Shown one piece after another: positions 54,263 to 64,000 of a DNA stretch of 64,000 nucleotides (within the stretch, counting starts at the first letter, position 1; each line of letters opens with the position of its first letter). The position numbers were made by a program, and so were the translations under genes. The notes beneath the pieces are model-generated. The model saw only the letters and a program-made list of their open reading frames with translations. It ran no database searches and had not been told where the DNA came from. Source of the DNA: Deinococcus sp. YIM 134068 (GTDB lineage Bacteria > Deinococcota > Deinococci > Deinococcales > Deinococcaceae); assembly GCF_036543075.1 (NCBI RefSeq), contig NZ_JAZHPF010000004.1, positions 124,001 to 188,000 on the forward strand. The letters run 5' to 3'.

Positions 54263-54273
54263 CTTCGCGCCGT

Positions 54274-54304
54274 TCGCTGGTCGCTGGCCGCTGGAAGCTG
54301 GTGG
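54274..54304. repeat. GGCCAGC-type short repeat inside the trp operon
   Basis: GCTGGTCGCTGGCCGCTGGAAGCTGGTGGC lies between trpG and trpD. It is the same family as at 44131 and others, and is the only place where the short repeat interrupts an operon here. Confidence 0.5.
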
Positions 54305-54311
54305 CCCCGTG

Positions 54312-55322
54312 ATGCACGCCCGCCTGATGAACGGCGAAGTCCTCACCCAGCCCGAGGCGGCGGCCTTCATGCGGCAGGTCATGGACGGCGACGTGAGCGG
54401 CGTGCGCCTCGCGGCGGCGCTGGCGGCCCTGCGGGTGCGCGGCGAGACGCCGGAGGAAATTGCGGGCTTTGCCCAGGCCATGCGCGAACACGCGGTCCGG
54501 GTGGAGGTCGAGCCGCGCGACGTGCTTCTCGACGTGGTGGGCACGGGCGGCGACGGGGCGCACACCTTCAACATCTCCACGACGACCGCCTTCGTGGTCG
54601 CGGCGGCGGGCGTGACGGTCGCCAAGCACGGCAACCGCGCCGCGAGCAGCCGGGCGGGAAGCGCGGACGTGCTCGAATCCCTCGGCGTCAATCTCGACGC
54701 CTCCCCGGAGGTCGTGGCCGAGGGCATCAACCGCCTCGGCATCGGCTTCATGTTCGCGCGCAACTATCACCCGGCGCTGCGGCACGCCGCCCCCGTCCGC
54801 GCCGACCTCGCTGCCCGCACGGTGTTCAATATCCTCGGGCCGCTCTCCAATCCCGCTGGGGCCACCCACCTCGTCGTCGGCGTCTTCAAGCCGGAGTTGA
54901 CGCGCACACTTGCGGAGGTGCTGCGGCTACTGGGGGCACGGGGCGCGACCGTCGTTCACGGCGATGGGCTGGACGAGTTCACCGTCTGCGGCGAGAACAC
55001 CGTCACCGGCCTGCGGGACAGCGAGGTGATCGACCGCACCTTCCACCCGGAGGAGGCAGGGCTGGGCCTGCACCCCCGCGAGGCCATTGTGGGCGGCACC
55101 CCCGCCGAGAACGCGGAGATCACCCGCGCCCTGCTGACGGGGGGCGGCACTCCGGCCCAGCGGGACATCGTGGCGCTCAACGCGGGGGCGGCCCTGCGGA
55201 CGGCGGGACGGGTGGGCACCATCCGGGAGGGCGTGGTCCAGGCCCGAGAGGTCATGGCGAGTGGCGCGGCGTGGGACCTGCTGGAGCGGTATGCGGTGCA
55301 TACGCGGCGGCGGGCGGACTGA
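54312..55322 (+). CDS. trpD: anthranilate phosphoribosyltransferase
   Basis: TrpD joins anthranilate and PRPP. The 336 residues show the PRPP-binding DVVGTGGDGAHTFNISTTTAFVVAAAGVTVAKHGNRAASSRAGSADVLESLGV (about 76-128), FMFARNYHPALRHAAPVRADLAARTVFNILGPLSNPAG (about 151-188) and VVHGDGLDEF. The start ATG follows the repeat; no clear ribosome binding site is visible. It is the last trp gene here; trpC, F, B and A are elsewhere. Confidence 0.95.
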   Translation: MHARLMNGEVLTQPEAAAFMRQVMDGDVSGVRLAAALAALRVRGETPEEIAGFAQAMREHAVRVEVEPRDVLLDVVGTGGDGAHTFNISTTTAFVVAAAGVTVAKHGNRAASSRAGSADVLESLGVNLDASPEVVAEGINRLGIGFMFARNYHPALRHAAPVRADLAARTVFNILGPLSNPAGATHLVVGVFKPELTRTLAEVLRLLGARGATVVHGDGLDEFTVCGENTVTGLRDSEVIDRTFHPEEAGLGLHPREAIVGGTPAENAEITRALLTGGGTPAQRDIVALNAGAALRTAGRVGTIREGVVQAREVMASGAAWDLLERYAVHTRRRAD

Positions 55323-55433
55323 GGAAGGAGAATGCTGGAGAGGGGCGTGGGGGCGAGGGGACGTACCGCATTTCTCCGGCTGTGTACCTCCTCAAGTCAT
55401 ACAGTACCGATTGTACGGTGGGGGTGGATGCAG

Positions 55434-55532
55434 ATGTGGGATCAGATTCTTGAGTGGCTCCATGTCGAGAACCTGCGGTATCTGCGTGGAATGGTAGGCC
55501 TTTCCTGCCTGACCCTGGGCTTTCCTTCGTGA
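55434..55532 (+). CDS. small ORF, possible 5' part of a membrane gene
   Basis: An ORF of about 32 codons (MWDQILEWLHVENLRYLRGM...) ends in a half-hydrophobic segment GMVGLSCLTLGFPS. It overlaps the next ORF by 4 nt in the -1 frame (GTGA). It could be an independent small protein, or the front half of a three-helix membrane protein broken by a single-base indel. An ATG 6 nt earlier (55428) is also possible. Confidence 0.35.
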   Translation: MWDQILEWLHVENLRYLRGMVGLSCLTLGFPS

Positions 55533-55723
55533 TCTACAGGCGCTTCCGGTCCAAGCCGAGCGCCGTCTTCCTGACGGTGGCCCTCTACGTCACGATAGGG
55601 GTCATATGGCTGATCCCCCTTCAGTTCGCCCTCGAAGGCGACTGGCTCGTGGCGGCCCTCATGTCCACGGGTGCGGTGTGGCTTATCCGGTGGCTGCTCA
55701 ACGGGCTGGCTGGTGAGCTTTGA
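55529..55723 (+). CDS. two-helix membrane protein, 64 aa
   Basis: A GTG start gives MIYRRFRSKPSAVFLTVAL. Two hydrophobic helices (residues about 11-31 and 38-58) follow a basic N-terminus. The preceding ORF in the other frame ends in half of another helix, which suggests a split gene. No family is recognised. It is convergent with the Lrp regulator, 21 nt away. Confidence 0.45.
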   Translation: MIYRRFRSKPSAVFLTVALYVTIGVIWLIPLQFALEGDWLVAALMSTGAVWLIRWLLNGLAGEL

Positions 55724-55744
55724 GAAGACGCCTCACCTCCCGCC

Positions 55745-56206
55745 TCACCTCGGCGGCAGCAGCACCTTCCCCTCCAGCGGCGTACTCAGCACGATGCTCG
55801 TGTCGCAGGTAAAGCCCATCGCAATGAGGTCGCTCAGCATGGTTTCGAGCGCCCCCACGTCGGGCACGGCGACTTTCAGGATGCACGAGTTGTCCCCGGT
55901 GACGCTGTGGCACTCCAGCACGCCGTCATGCTTCTTCGCCCACCGCACCAGCGTCGGGTCGTTGCGCCCGGAGTCCTGCACGCCGATGAAGGCGGTGATC
56001 GTGCGGCCCAGCGGTTTGCTCGCCACCCGCACCCCGTAGCCCAGAATCACGCCCGCGTCCTCCAGCCGCCGCACCCGCTCGGTCACGGCGGGCGCAGAAA
56101 GGCCGACGCGCCGTCCGAGTTCCCTCATGCTCAGGCGCGAGTCGGTCTGAAGTTCCTCCAGAATGCGGTGATCGAGCGGGTCGAGGCTGCCGCCGTGCTG
56201 CTTCAT
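55745..56206 (-). CDS. Lrp/AsnC-family transcription regulator
   Basis: The 153-residue protein has the Lrp layout: an N-terminal winged helix-turn-helix (LDHRILEELQTDSRLSMRELGRRVGLSAPAVTERVRRLEDAGVILGYGV, residues 11-59) and a C-terminal RAM ligand domain (ITAFIGVQD... ECHSVTGDNSCILKVAVPD). TAAGAT ends 6 nt before the ATG, so the mRNA is likely leaderless. It is divergent from kamA and probably controls it in response to an amino acid, perhaps lysine; the ligand is inference. Confidence 0.9.
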   Translation of the reverse strand: MKQHGGSLDPLDHRILEELQTDSRLSMRELGRRVGLSAPAVTERVRRLEDAGVILGYGVRVASKPLGRTITAFIGVQDSGRNDPTLVRWAKKHDGVLECHSVTGDNSCILKVAVPDVGALETMLSDLIAMGFTCDTSIVLSTPLEGKVLLPPR

Positions 56207-56216
56207 GCGGGCATCT

Positions 56217-56249
56217 TATCAATTGCAAGGTCGTGGGTGGCGTTTGATA
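56217..56249. promoter_or_regulatory. candidate Lrp operator in the kamA-lrp gap
   Basis: TATCAA (56217-56222) and TTGATA (56244-56249) form an inverted repeat with 21 nt between, next to the lrp -10 and a TATACG-like kamA -10 (about 56255). The position and symmetry suit a dimeric Lrp site. Confidence 0.4.
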
Positions 56250-56359
56250 GTTCTATACGCGTTCGGGCATGGCGTCTGAGCGGCCCACGGGCCTTCCAAA
56301 CCTCCTGCCAAATGGAAACAATGGTCTGTAAACCACCGTTGTTCCTACAGGAGGCCCGG

Positions 56360-57790
<1,431 letters not shown>

Positions 57791-57800
57791 GGTTGAGGCC

Positions 57801-58313
57801 GTGGAAGAAGATACCTATACCATAGAAGCTATACAGTGGCTAACTCAGGCATCGGAGCAGGAGTGGCTGCTGTTTGTATGTAGCAGCAACTATGATTTTA
57901 ATCCTGATGTTACTAAGTGGATGGCGACGAATGAGAAATGTACTAGATCGGTGGCTCTCGCGCTCTACTGGCGTTTGGAGCCTCAATACTATTGCCAATT
58001 TTCGGTTGTTGAAGACACGCCTGAGTGGGCGCGCGAGATTTATACAGTCGTTAAAACCATAGAGCAATTATATCTGAGCCGCCAGTATGCCGAAGGAGAA
58101 ATAGAATTTGATCCTAAGAATGACCCGGCACCAATCGGCGATCCAGCACTTCCCGGCTACGACTGGACGGAAGAAGCCAACACCAATACTTGTATCCCAG
58201 AAGTTATGTTCAACACTGTTCCGGGGCGGCAAGTTGATGTCGTGGGGCTAACAGATGACTGGGTTGAGGGCCTGCCTCCCCATATCGCTCAAATTGTCTT
58301 TCCAGAAGGCTGA
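57801..58313 (+). CDS. DUF4274-like protein, AT-rich, 170 aa
   Basis: A GTG start gives MEEDTYTIEAIQWLTQASEQEWLLFVCSSNYDFNPDVTKWMATNEKCTRSVALALYWRLEPQYY. This resembles the DUF4274 pattern (L-x-x-x-A-x-x-Y-N-W-x-x-x-x-P-x-x-I-x-x-H-x-x-C-x-x-x-T-A-L-x-I-FW), with weaker matching afterwards. Composition is markedly more AT-rich than both neighbours, so it was probably acquired horizontally. Function is unknown; DUF4274 proteins occur near polymorphic toxins in some genomes, but no toxin is seen here. Confidence 0.6.
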   Translation: MEEDTYTIEAIQWLTQASEQEWLLFVCSSNYDFNPDVTKWMATNEKCTRSVALALYWRLEPQYYCQFSVVEDTPEWAREIYTVVKTIEQLYLSRQYAEGEIEFDPKNDPAPIGDPALPGYDWTEEANTNTCIPEVMFNTVPGRQVDVVGLTDDWVEGLPPHIAQIVFPEG

Positions 58314-58336
58314 CCTCTTCAAAATTAGGAGTCCCC

Positions 58337-59707
<1,371 letters not shown>

Positions 59708-59774
59708 AGCGTGAGCTGGAGTTGGTCCCACGGCGACCCCTCCGCCCCCTTAAAGGGACGCAGAAGCTATTCAG

Positions 59775-59808
59775 GCTCCCCTTGAGGGGAGCTGTCAGCG
59801 AAGCTGAC
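59775..59808. repeat. double-hairpin intergenic repeat
   Basis: GCTCCCC/GGGGAGC and GTCAGC-GAA-GCTGAC form two adjacent small hairpins behind the aminotransferase. Similar stems of CTCCCCCTTGAGGGGGGAG type lie at about 12016, so this is probably a widespread palindromic repeat or a terminator. Confidence 0.5.
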
Positions 59809-59857
59809 TGAGGGGTTGCCCGCCGCATCGAACAAGGATTTCCCCTTCCTCCCGTGT

Positions 59858-59863
59858 TACGCT
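59858..59863 (+). promoter_or_regulatory. -10 element upstream of the Panacea-domain gene
   Basis: TACGCT lies 22 nt before the TTG start, and AGAAAGGGGGC (59870-59880) lies between as a ribosome binding site. This gene therefore has a short conventional leader, unlike most in this window. Confidence 0.4.
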
Positions 59864-59885
59864 GTGACCAGAAAGGGGGCCGCCA

Positions 59886-60374
59886 TTGAACGTCACCATC
59901 GACGATCCGACCAAAGTAGGGTACGCCGCCGAGGTGGTGGCGAACGCCTTCCTCGCGCTGGCGCGGGCGGAGGGGCGCTCCCTGACGCAGATGCAGGTGC
60001 ATAAGCTCGTGTACATCGCGCACGGGTGGACGCTGGCGCTGCTGGGCCGCCCGCTGATCTACAACACGGTCCACGCCTGGCAACGCGGCCCCATCGTGCG
60101 GCGGCTGTGGGACCACTGGGGCGGGCGGGGACGTACCCCCATCGCCGAGCCGCTCTCCGTGTCGTCGGGCGAGCCGGACCTCGGCGGCGACGAGGCCGCG
60201 CAGGAGGTCATCCGCAGCGTGTGGACGACCTACGGGCGGATGGACGGCGAGGAACTCTCGCGCCTGACGCACCTCGACGGCAGCCCGTGGACGCAGGTGT
60301 ACGGGCGACAGAGCGACCTGATTCCCAACGAGGTCACGCGCGAGTACTACACGGCGCTCTCCCGCACCGCGTAG
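59886..60374 (+). CDS. Panacea-domain (DUF4065) antitoxin candidate
   Basis: The 162-residue protein matches the Panacea (DUF4065/GepA/SocA) domain: MQVHKLVYIAHGWTLALLGRPLIYNTVHAWQRGPIVRRLWDHW (about residues 36-78), then EVIRSVWTTYGRMDGEELSRLTHLDGSPWTQVYGR (about 105-140). Panacea proteins are promiscuous antitoxins that neutralise the neighbouring toxin directly. The start is a TTG with GGGGG upstream. The next gene, 21 nt away in the same direction, encodes a small membrane protein, so the pair fits known membrane-type Panacea modules. Confidence 0.8.
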   Translation: MNVTIDDPTKVGYAAEVVANAFLALARAEGRSLTQMQVHKLVYIAHGWTLALLGRPLIYNTVHAWQRGPIVRRLWDHWGGRGRTPIAEPLSVSSGEPDLGGDEAAQEVIRSVWTTYGRMDGEELSRLTHLDGSPWTQVYGRQSDLIPNEVTREYYTALSRTA

Positions 60375-60395
60375 GCGCGTCCCATCAGGCGGCCC

Positions 60396-60815
60396 ATGCC
60401 CGAACCCCGGCCCGACCCGGCCACGCCCATCAGCGCCATTCAGGCCCGCGTGGAGGTCGGCCTGGAAGCCGAGCGCCGCCACCGCGCCGACGAGGACTAT
60501 CTCCGGCAGCGGCAGGCCCTGACGCTCAACGAGGTCCGCACCCAGCAGCGGTGGCGCGGCCTCGTGGGCTTCGCGGTCTTCTTCCTGGCGACCATCTGGC
60601 TGATCGCGGACGTGATCCTCACCGTGGCCGTGGGGTGGGGCACACTGTTGGGCCGCCCCTTCCGGCTGGAGGCGGGGGTCATCATCGCCTTTCTCACGAC
60701 GAGCACGGCGACGGTGATCGGCCTCTTCCTCGTCTTCCTCCGCTGGCTCTACCCCCAGCCCCCCGAACGCGAGTGGGAGAGAACGACGCAGATGCCGGAC
60801 GACCGTTTGGGTTAG
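60396..60815 (+). CDS. two-helix membrane protein, candidate Panacea-linked toxin
   Basis: An N-terminal charged helix of about 45 residues (RVEVGLEAERRHRADEDYLRQRQ) precedes two membrane helices: about 54-75 (LVGFAVFFLATIWLIADVILTV) and 90-115 (LEAGVIIAFLTTSTATVIGLFLVFLRWLYP). The second helix pattern, with ALLTT-T-ANV-GL-like residues and a terminal basic/aromatic end, is like small membrane proteins seen beside Panacea antitoxins. Such toxins are described as membrane-disrupting. No enzyme domain is present. No toxicity is shown here. Confidence 0.65.
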   Translation: MPEPRPDPATPISAIQARVEVGLEAERRHRADEDYLRQRQALTLNEVRTQQRWRGLVGFAVFFLATIWLIADVILTVAVGWGTLLGRPFRLEAGVIIAFLTTSTATVIGLFLVFLRWLYPQPPEREWERTTQMPDDRLG

Positions 60816-60866
60816 AAGGTCCGCCGCTCCGGTTCTCCCGGCGACTGGACGCTGGCGACCCTCGCC

Positions 60867-61334
60867 CTACGCCGTCGCCGCCATCCCCTCCAGGTGGCGT
60901 AGCACGTCGGCGGTGTGGGTGGCCGGATTCACCCCGCGCCAGTGGTGGGCGACCCGGCCCTCCGGGTCGATCAGGAAGGTCTCGCGCGACGCCAGACCGA
61001 GCAGACCGCCCAGCCCCCCCATCACCCCGTAGGCGCGGCTCAGCGTCCGGTCGCCGTCGGGGAGGAGGGGGAAGCTCAGCCCGCAGGTGTCGCGGAAGTT
61101 CGCCTGCCGCGCCTCGGTGTCGGTGCTGACGCCGACCACGGTAGCGTTCAGGCGCTCGAACTCGGGGAGGGCGGCCTCGAAGCGTTGCGCCTCGATGGAG
61201 CAGCCGGGCGTGTTGGCGCGCGGGTAGAAATACAGCACCACCCAGCGCCCGCGCAGGTCGGCGAGGCGGACGGAGCGCCCGTCGTCGCTGCGGCGGTCGA
61301 AGTCGGGGGCCATTTGGCCGAGTTGGGGACTCAT
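60867..61334 (-). CDS. peroxiredoxin (Bcp/PrxQ type)
   Basis: This 155-residue thiol peroxidase reduces H2O2 and organic peroxides. The peroxidatic site is YPRANTPGCSIEAQRF (Cys about 45) in place of the more usual TPGCTxEA, and a second cysteine in FRDTCGLSFPLL (about 81) can be the resolving residue. GLGGLLGLASRETFLIDPEGRVAHHW is typical. It is divergent from the TilS-TadA gene. Confidence 0.88.
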   Translation of the reverse strand: MSPQLGQMAPDFDRRSDDGRSVRLADLRGRWVVLYFYPRANTPGCSIEAQRFEAALPEFERLNATVVGVSTDTEARQANFRDTCGLSFPLLPDGDRTLSRAYGVMGGLGGLLGLASRETFLIDPEGRVAHHWRGVNPATHTADVLRHLEGMAATA

Positions 61335-61357
61335 GGCCCGATTCTACGGCCCGCCCC

Positions 61358-61363
61358 TACAAT
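61358..61363 (+). promoter_or_regulatory. -10 element upstream of tilS-tadA
   Basis: TACAAT ends 6 nt before the GTG start at 61370, with no ribosome binding site. Confidence 0.55.
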
Positions 61364-61369
61364 GCCCGC

Positions 61370-62965
61370 GTGTCCCGCCCCCCGGTGTCCGGTCTCACCC
61401 TGCCCCTGCGTGTGTTCGGGGGGCAGACGGTTGTCGTCGGCGTGTCCGGTGGCGCGGACAGTGTGGGGCTTCTGCGGGCGCTCGTCCTCGCGGAGGCACG
61501 GCCCGTCGTCGCCCACCTCGACCACGCCCTGCGCCCGGAATCGGGGGAGGACGCCGCTTGGGTGCGCCAACTCGCGGAGGCGCAGGGCGTCCCGTTCGAG
61601 ACGGCGCGGGTGGACGTGGCGGTGGTCGCGGCCCGGCGCGGCTGGAATGTGGAGGACGCCGCCCGCCGCGTGCGCTACGAGTTCCTGGGACGGGTGGCGA
61701 AGCGGCACCGCGCGGAGGCGATTCTGACTGCCCACACCCGCCGCGATCAGGCGGAGACGGTGCTGATGGGCCTGCTGCGCGGCGAGGCGGTTCTGAGCGG
61801 GATTCCTCCTGTCCGTGGTCGAGTCCGCCGCCCCTGGCTGAATGTGCCCCGTGACGAGGTGGAGGCGTTCTTGCGCTCGCTGGGTCAGGAGTGGCGCGAG
61901 GACCCGTCGAACGCCGACCCGACCCGGACGCGCGCCTGGCTGCGAGCGGAGGTGATGCCCGTGCTAACCGCCCGCTTTCCGGAAGCTGAGGCTGCGTTGG
62001 CCCGCGTCGCCACCCTCTCCGGGGAGGACGACGAGGCGCTGATGGCGAGGGCGGCCCGTGTCACCAGCCACGCGCCTCTCCACGCTCAGCCGCCCGCCGT
62101 CCTGCGCCGGTATGTCGTGCGGGCACTGGCGGAGGCGGGGTTGCCCTACCACGCCGAACACGTCTCCAGGTTGGTGGATGCGCTGCGGCAGGACACGACC
62201 GCCCACGTCACCCTCCCCGGCGCGCGGGACGTGACGGTGACGGGTGGGCGGTTGCACCTCGAACCGCAGGACTGGCCCGGCCCGACCTTCCCTCTCCCGG
62301 ACGGCTGGACGCTCCGCACGCGGCGGGACGGCGACCGCATCCGGCTTCCGGGCGGCACGCGGAAACTCAGCGACGTTTTGACAGACGCACAAGTTCCCCG
62401 CGAGGACCGGGACCGGGTGCCGCTCCTCGCCGCCGGGGGAGAGGTGCAGTGGGTGGGGCTGCGTCCTCCCCTGTGGGCGGTGGGGGCGCGGGAGGCGGCG
62501 GGGCGACCGGAGGACCCGTGGCATGTGGCGATGGGACAGGCCCTCGCGCTCGCTCAGGAAGCCGCCGCTGCCCGAGAGGTTCCTGTCGGCGCGGTCGTCC
62601 TCGGACCAGACGGGTCGGTGATCGGACGCGGGCGCAATACCAGCCGGGAGGCGGGCGACATGACCCAGCACGCCGAACTCGCGGTGCTGAGGGAGGCGGC
62701 GGCCACCCTCGCCACCCCCTACCTGACGGACTGCACCCTCGTCGTCACGCTCGAACCCTGCCCGATGTGCCTGGGCGCGGCAATAGAAGCGCGCGTTGGG
62801 GCCATCGTCTACGGAGCGCGAAATCCGAAGGCCGGGGCGCTCGGCGGCGTCACCGACCTTCTCGCCCACCACTGGGGGCACGTGCCGAGCATCACGGGCG
62901 GCGTCCGCGAGCGTGAGGCGGCCCGTTTGCTGCGCGAGAGCTTCCGGGCGCTGCGGGAGAGGTGA
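61370..62965 (+). CDS. tilS: TilS-TadA fusion: tRNA lysidine synthetase plus adenosine deaminase
   Basis: One 531-residue protein joins two wobble-position enzymes. Residues about 1-380 are TilS: the ATP-binding GVSGGADSVGLLRAL (about 24-38), AHLDHALRPES, TAHTRRDQAETVLMGLLRG, and a TilS C-terminal domain (GDRIRLPGGTRKLSDVLTDAQVPREDRDRVPLL). Residues about 385-531 are TadA: TQHAELAVLREAA with the zinc His and catalytic Glu, and LEPCPMCLGAAIEARVGAIVYGA with the two zinc cysteines. No stop or frameshift lies between. Both act on anticodon position 34 of tRNA (Ile and Arg). Confidence 0.92.
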   Translation: MSRPPVSGLTLPLRVFGGQTVVVGVSGGADSVGLLRALVLAEARPVVAHLDHALRPESGEDAAWVRQLAEAQGVPFETARVDVAVVAARRGWNVEDAARRVRYEFLGRVAKRHRAEAILTAHTRRDQAETVLMGLLRGEAVLSGIPPVRGRVRRPWLNVPRDEVEAFLRSLGQEWREDPSNADPTRTRAWLRAEVMPVLTARFPEAEAALARVATLSGEDDEALMARAARVTSHAPLHAQPPAVLRRYVVRALAEAGLPYHAEHVSRLVDALRQDTTAHVTLPGARDVTVTGGRLHLEPQDWPGPTFPLPDGWTLRTRRDGDRIRLPGGTRKLSDVLTDAQVPREDRDRVPLLAAGGEVQWVGLRPPLWAVGAREAAGRPEDPWHVAMGQALALAQEAAAAREVPVGAVVLGPDGSVIGRGRNTSREAGDMTQHAELAVLREAAATLATPYLTDCTLVVTLEPCPMCLGAAIEARVGAIVYGARNPKAGALGGVTDLLAHHWGHVPSITGGVREREAARLLRESFRALRER

Positions 62966-62977
62966 GCCGGACCGCCC

Positions 62978-63301
62978 CTACTCGCCGCCTCCACTCCCAC
63001 CGCCGCCGTCGCACCCTCCGCTCTCTCCACCACCCGAACTGCCCGAACTGCACCCGCTCCCCACATCTCCGGAAGACGAACTCCCGAACCACACCGGCCC
63101 CGACGACCTCCAGCCACCATTCGACCCGACCAACGCGCCGTTCCTGCGCCGCTCCCACACATTCAGGGCGATGAGCAGGGGCCAGCCGAGCGCGAAGATC
63201 AGCCCCACTTCCACCCAACGGTCGGCGGAGAGGAAGAGGGCCAGCAGGACGAGCGCAGACAGGAAGGTGAGGACGGAGCGGGAGCGGCGTCGGGTTCGCA
63301 T
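62978..63301 (-). CDS. membrane protein with Gly/Ser/Cys-rich tail, 107 aa
   Basis: The start is the ATG preceded by CGGAGG, giving MRTRRRSRSVLTFLSALVLL. Two hydrophobic helices (residues about 9-24 and 29-45) are followed by a 60-residue tail rich in Gly and Ser with two Cys (SSGSSGGGESGGCDGGGGSGGG). Such tails resemble those of TIGR04222-type exported proteins but no family is certain. It is convergent with the TilS-TadA gene and divergent from proB. Gly-rich composition may also come from high-GC bias. Confidence 0.6.
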   Translation of the reverse strand: MRTRRRSRSVLTFLSALVLLALFLSADRWVEVGLIFALGWPLLIALNVWERRRNGALVGSNGGWRSSGPVWFGSSSSGDVGSGCSSGSSGGGESGGCDGGGGSGGGE

Positions 63302-63469
63302 GTGGCCTCCGGTGGGTGGGGTGTGGGGGTGAATGTTCGTGCCCTCATCGTCCGTCCGCATGGTCAACCATCCGTCAGGGGAGGGTCAAGACGGACTTGT
63401 TCCCCGTGTCATCCACGTCAGGAGCCTGTTCGCTAGGCTGGAGAGGTCGTGGTCTAACTCTCCGCCCCC

Positions 63470-63475
63470 TATCCT
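63470..63475 (+). promoter_or_regulatory. -10 element upstream of proB
   Basis: TATCCT ends 7 nt before the proB ATG at 63483, a leaderless arrangement. The 180 nt before it, to the start of the minus gene, hold no ORF. Confidence 0.5.
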
Positions 63476-63479
63476 GTCC

Positions 63480-64000
<521 letters not shown>

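Noticed and set aside
55907..56359. Upstream extension of kamA
   Set aside because: The extra 151 codons overlap the Lrp gene on the other strand, and an AGGAGG ribosome binding site marks the ATG at 56360.

Overview
The window is 64 kb of a GC-rich bacterial chromosome that I place in Deinococcus. The strongest evidence is a DdrA-type Rad52-like DNA-end protein whose promoter carries a 17-bp palindrome matching the radiation/desiccation response motif (RDRM). A second line of evidence is the many genes whose -10 hexamer (TANNNT) sits only 6-10 nt before the start codon, as expected for leaderless mRNAs. Most of the window is chromosomal housekeeping sequence. Short intergenic repeats are scattered through it, and a few AT-richer genes look imported. 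I saw no tRNA, rRNA, CRISPR array or transposase.

Layout. 0-5 kb: leucine genes leuC (5' truncated), leuD and leuB, with three unknown ORFs between leuC and leuD. 5-14.5 kb: a secreted amidase, two exported small proteins, argS, a secreted hydrolase, an acyltransferase and tyrA. 14.5-19 kb: an exopolysaccharide-like operon (UDP-GlcNAc dehydrogenase type, hyaluronan-synthase-like transferase, two exported proteins) behind a structured leader. 19-29 kb: a minus-strand rpsB-tsf-pyrH-frr-cdsA-dxr-rseP block, then an APH(6)-like kinase divergent from uppP. 29-34 kb: a DUF3445 protein, an RNase Sa-like/barstar pair, a methyltransferase, tsaD and a Phd/VapC module. 34-44 kb: secA, rlmI-like, aldo/keto reductase, pyrophosphatase, SDR, HAD, DUF1963 and hrpB. 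44-45.5 kb: ddrA with its RDRM promoter and a coupled 30-codon membrane ORF, then an inverted copy of the dispersed repeat. 45.5-51.6 kb: hisB-hisH, glgB and an apbE/DUF2271/PepSY operon. 51.6-55.3 kb: trpE-(tautomerase)-trpG-trpD behind a Trp-codon leader peptide and attenuator. 55.4-59.7 kb: an Lrp regulator divergent from kamA, a DUF4274-like gene and a class III aminotransferase. 59.9-64 kb: a Panacea-domain antitoxin with a two-helix membrane protein, a peroxiredoxin, a TilS-TadA fusion and the start of proB.

The most interesting items are: the probable Panacea toxin-antitoxin pair (59.9-60.8 kb); the RDRM-controlled ddrA operon with its tiny membrane ORF; the leaderless trp leader peptide with attenuator; the lipoprotein RNase/barstar pair; and a dispersed repeat whose core is flipped between inverted repeats in different copies. 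All functional calls come from reading motifs by eye; no database search was run.
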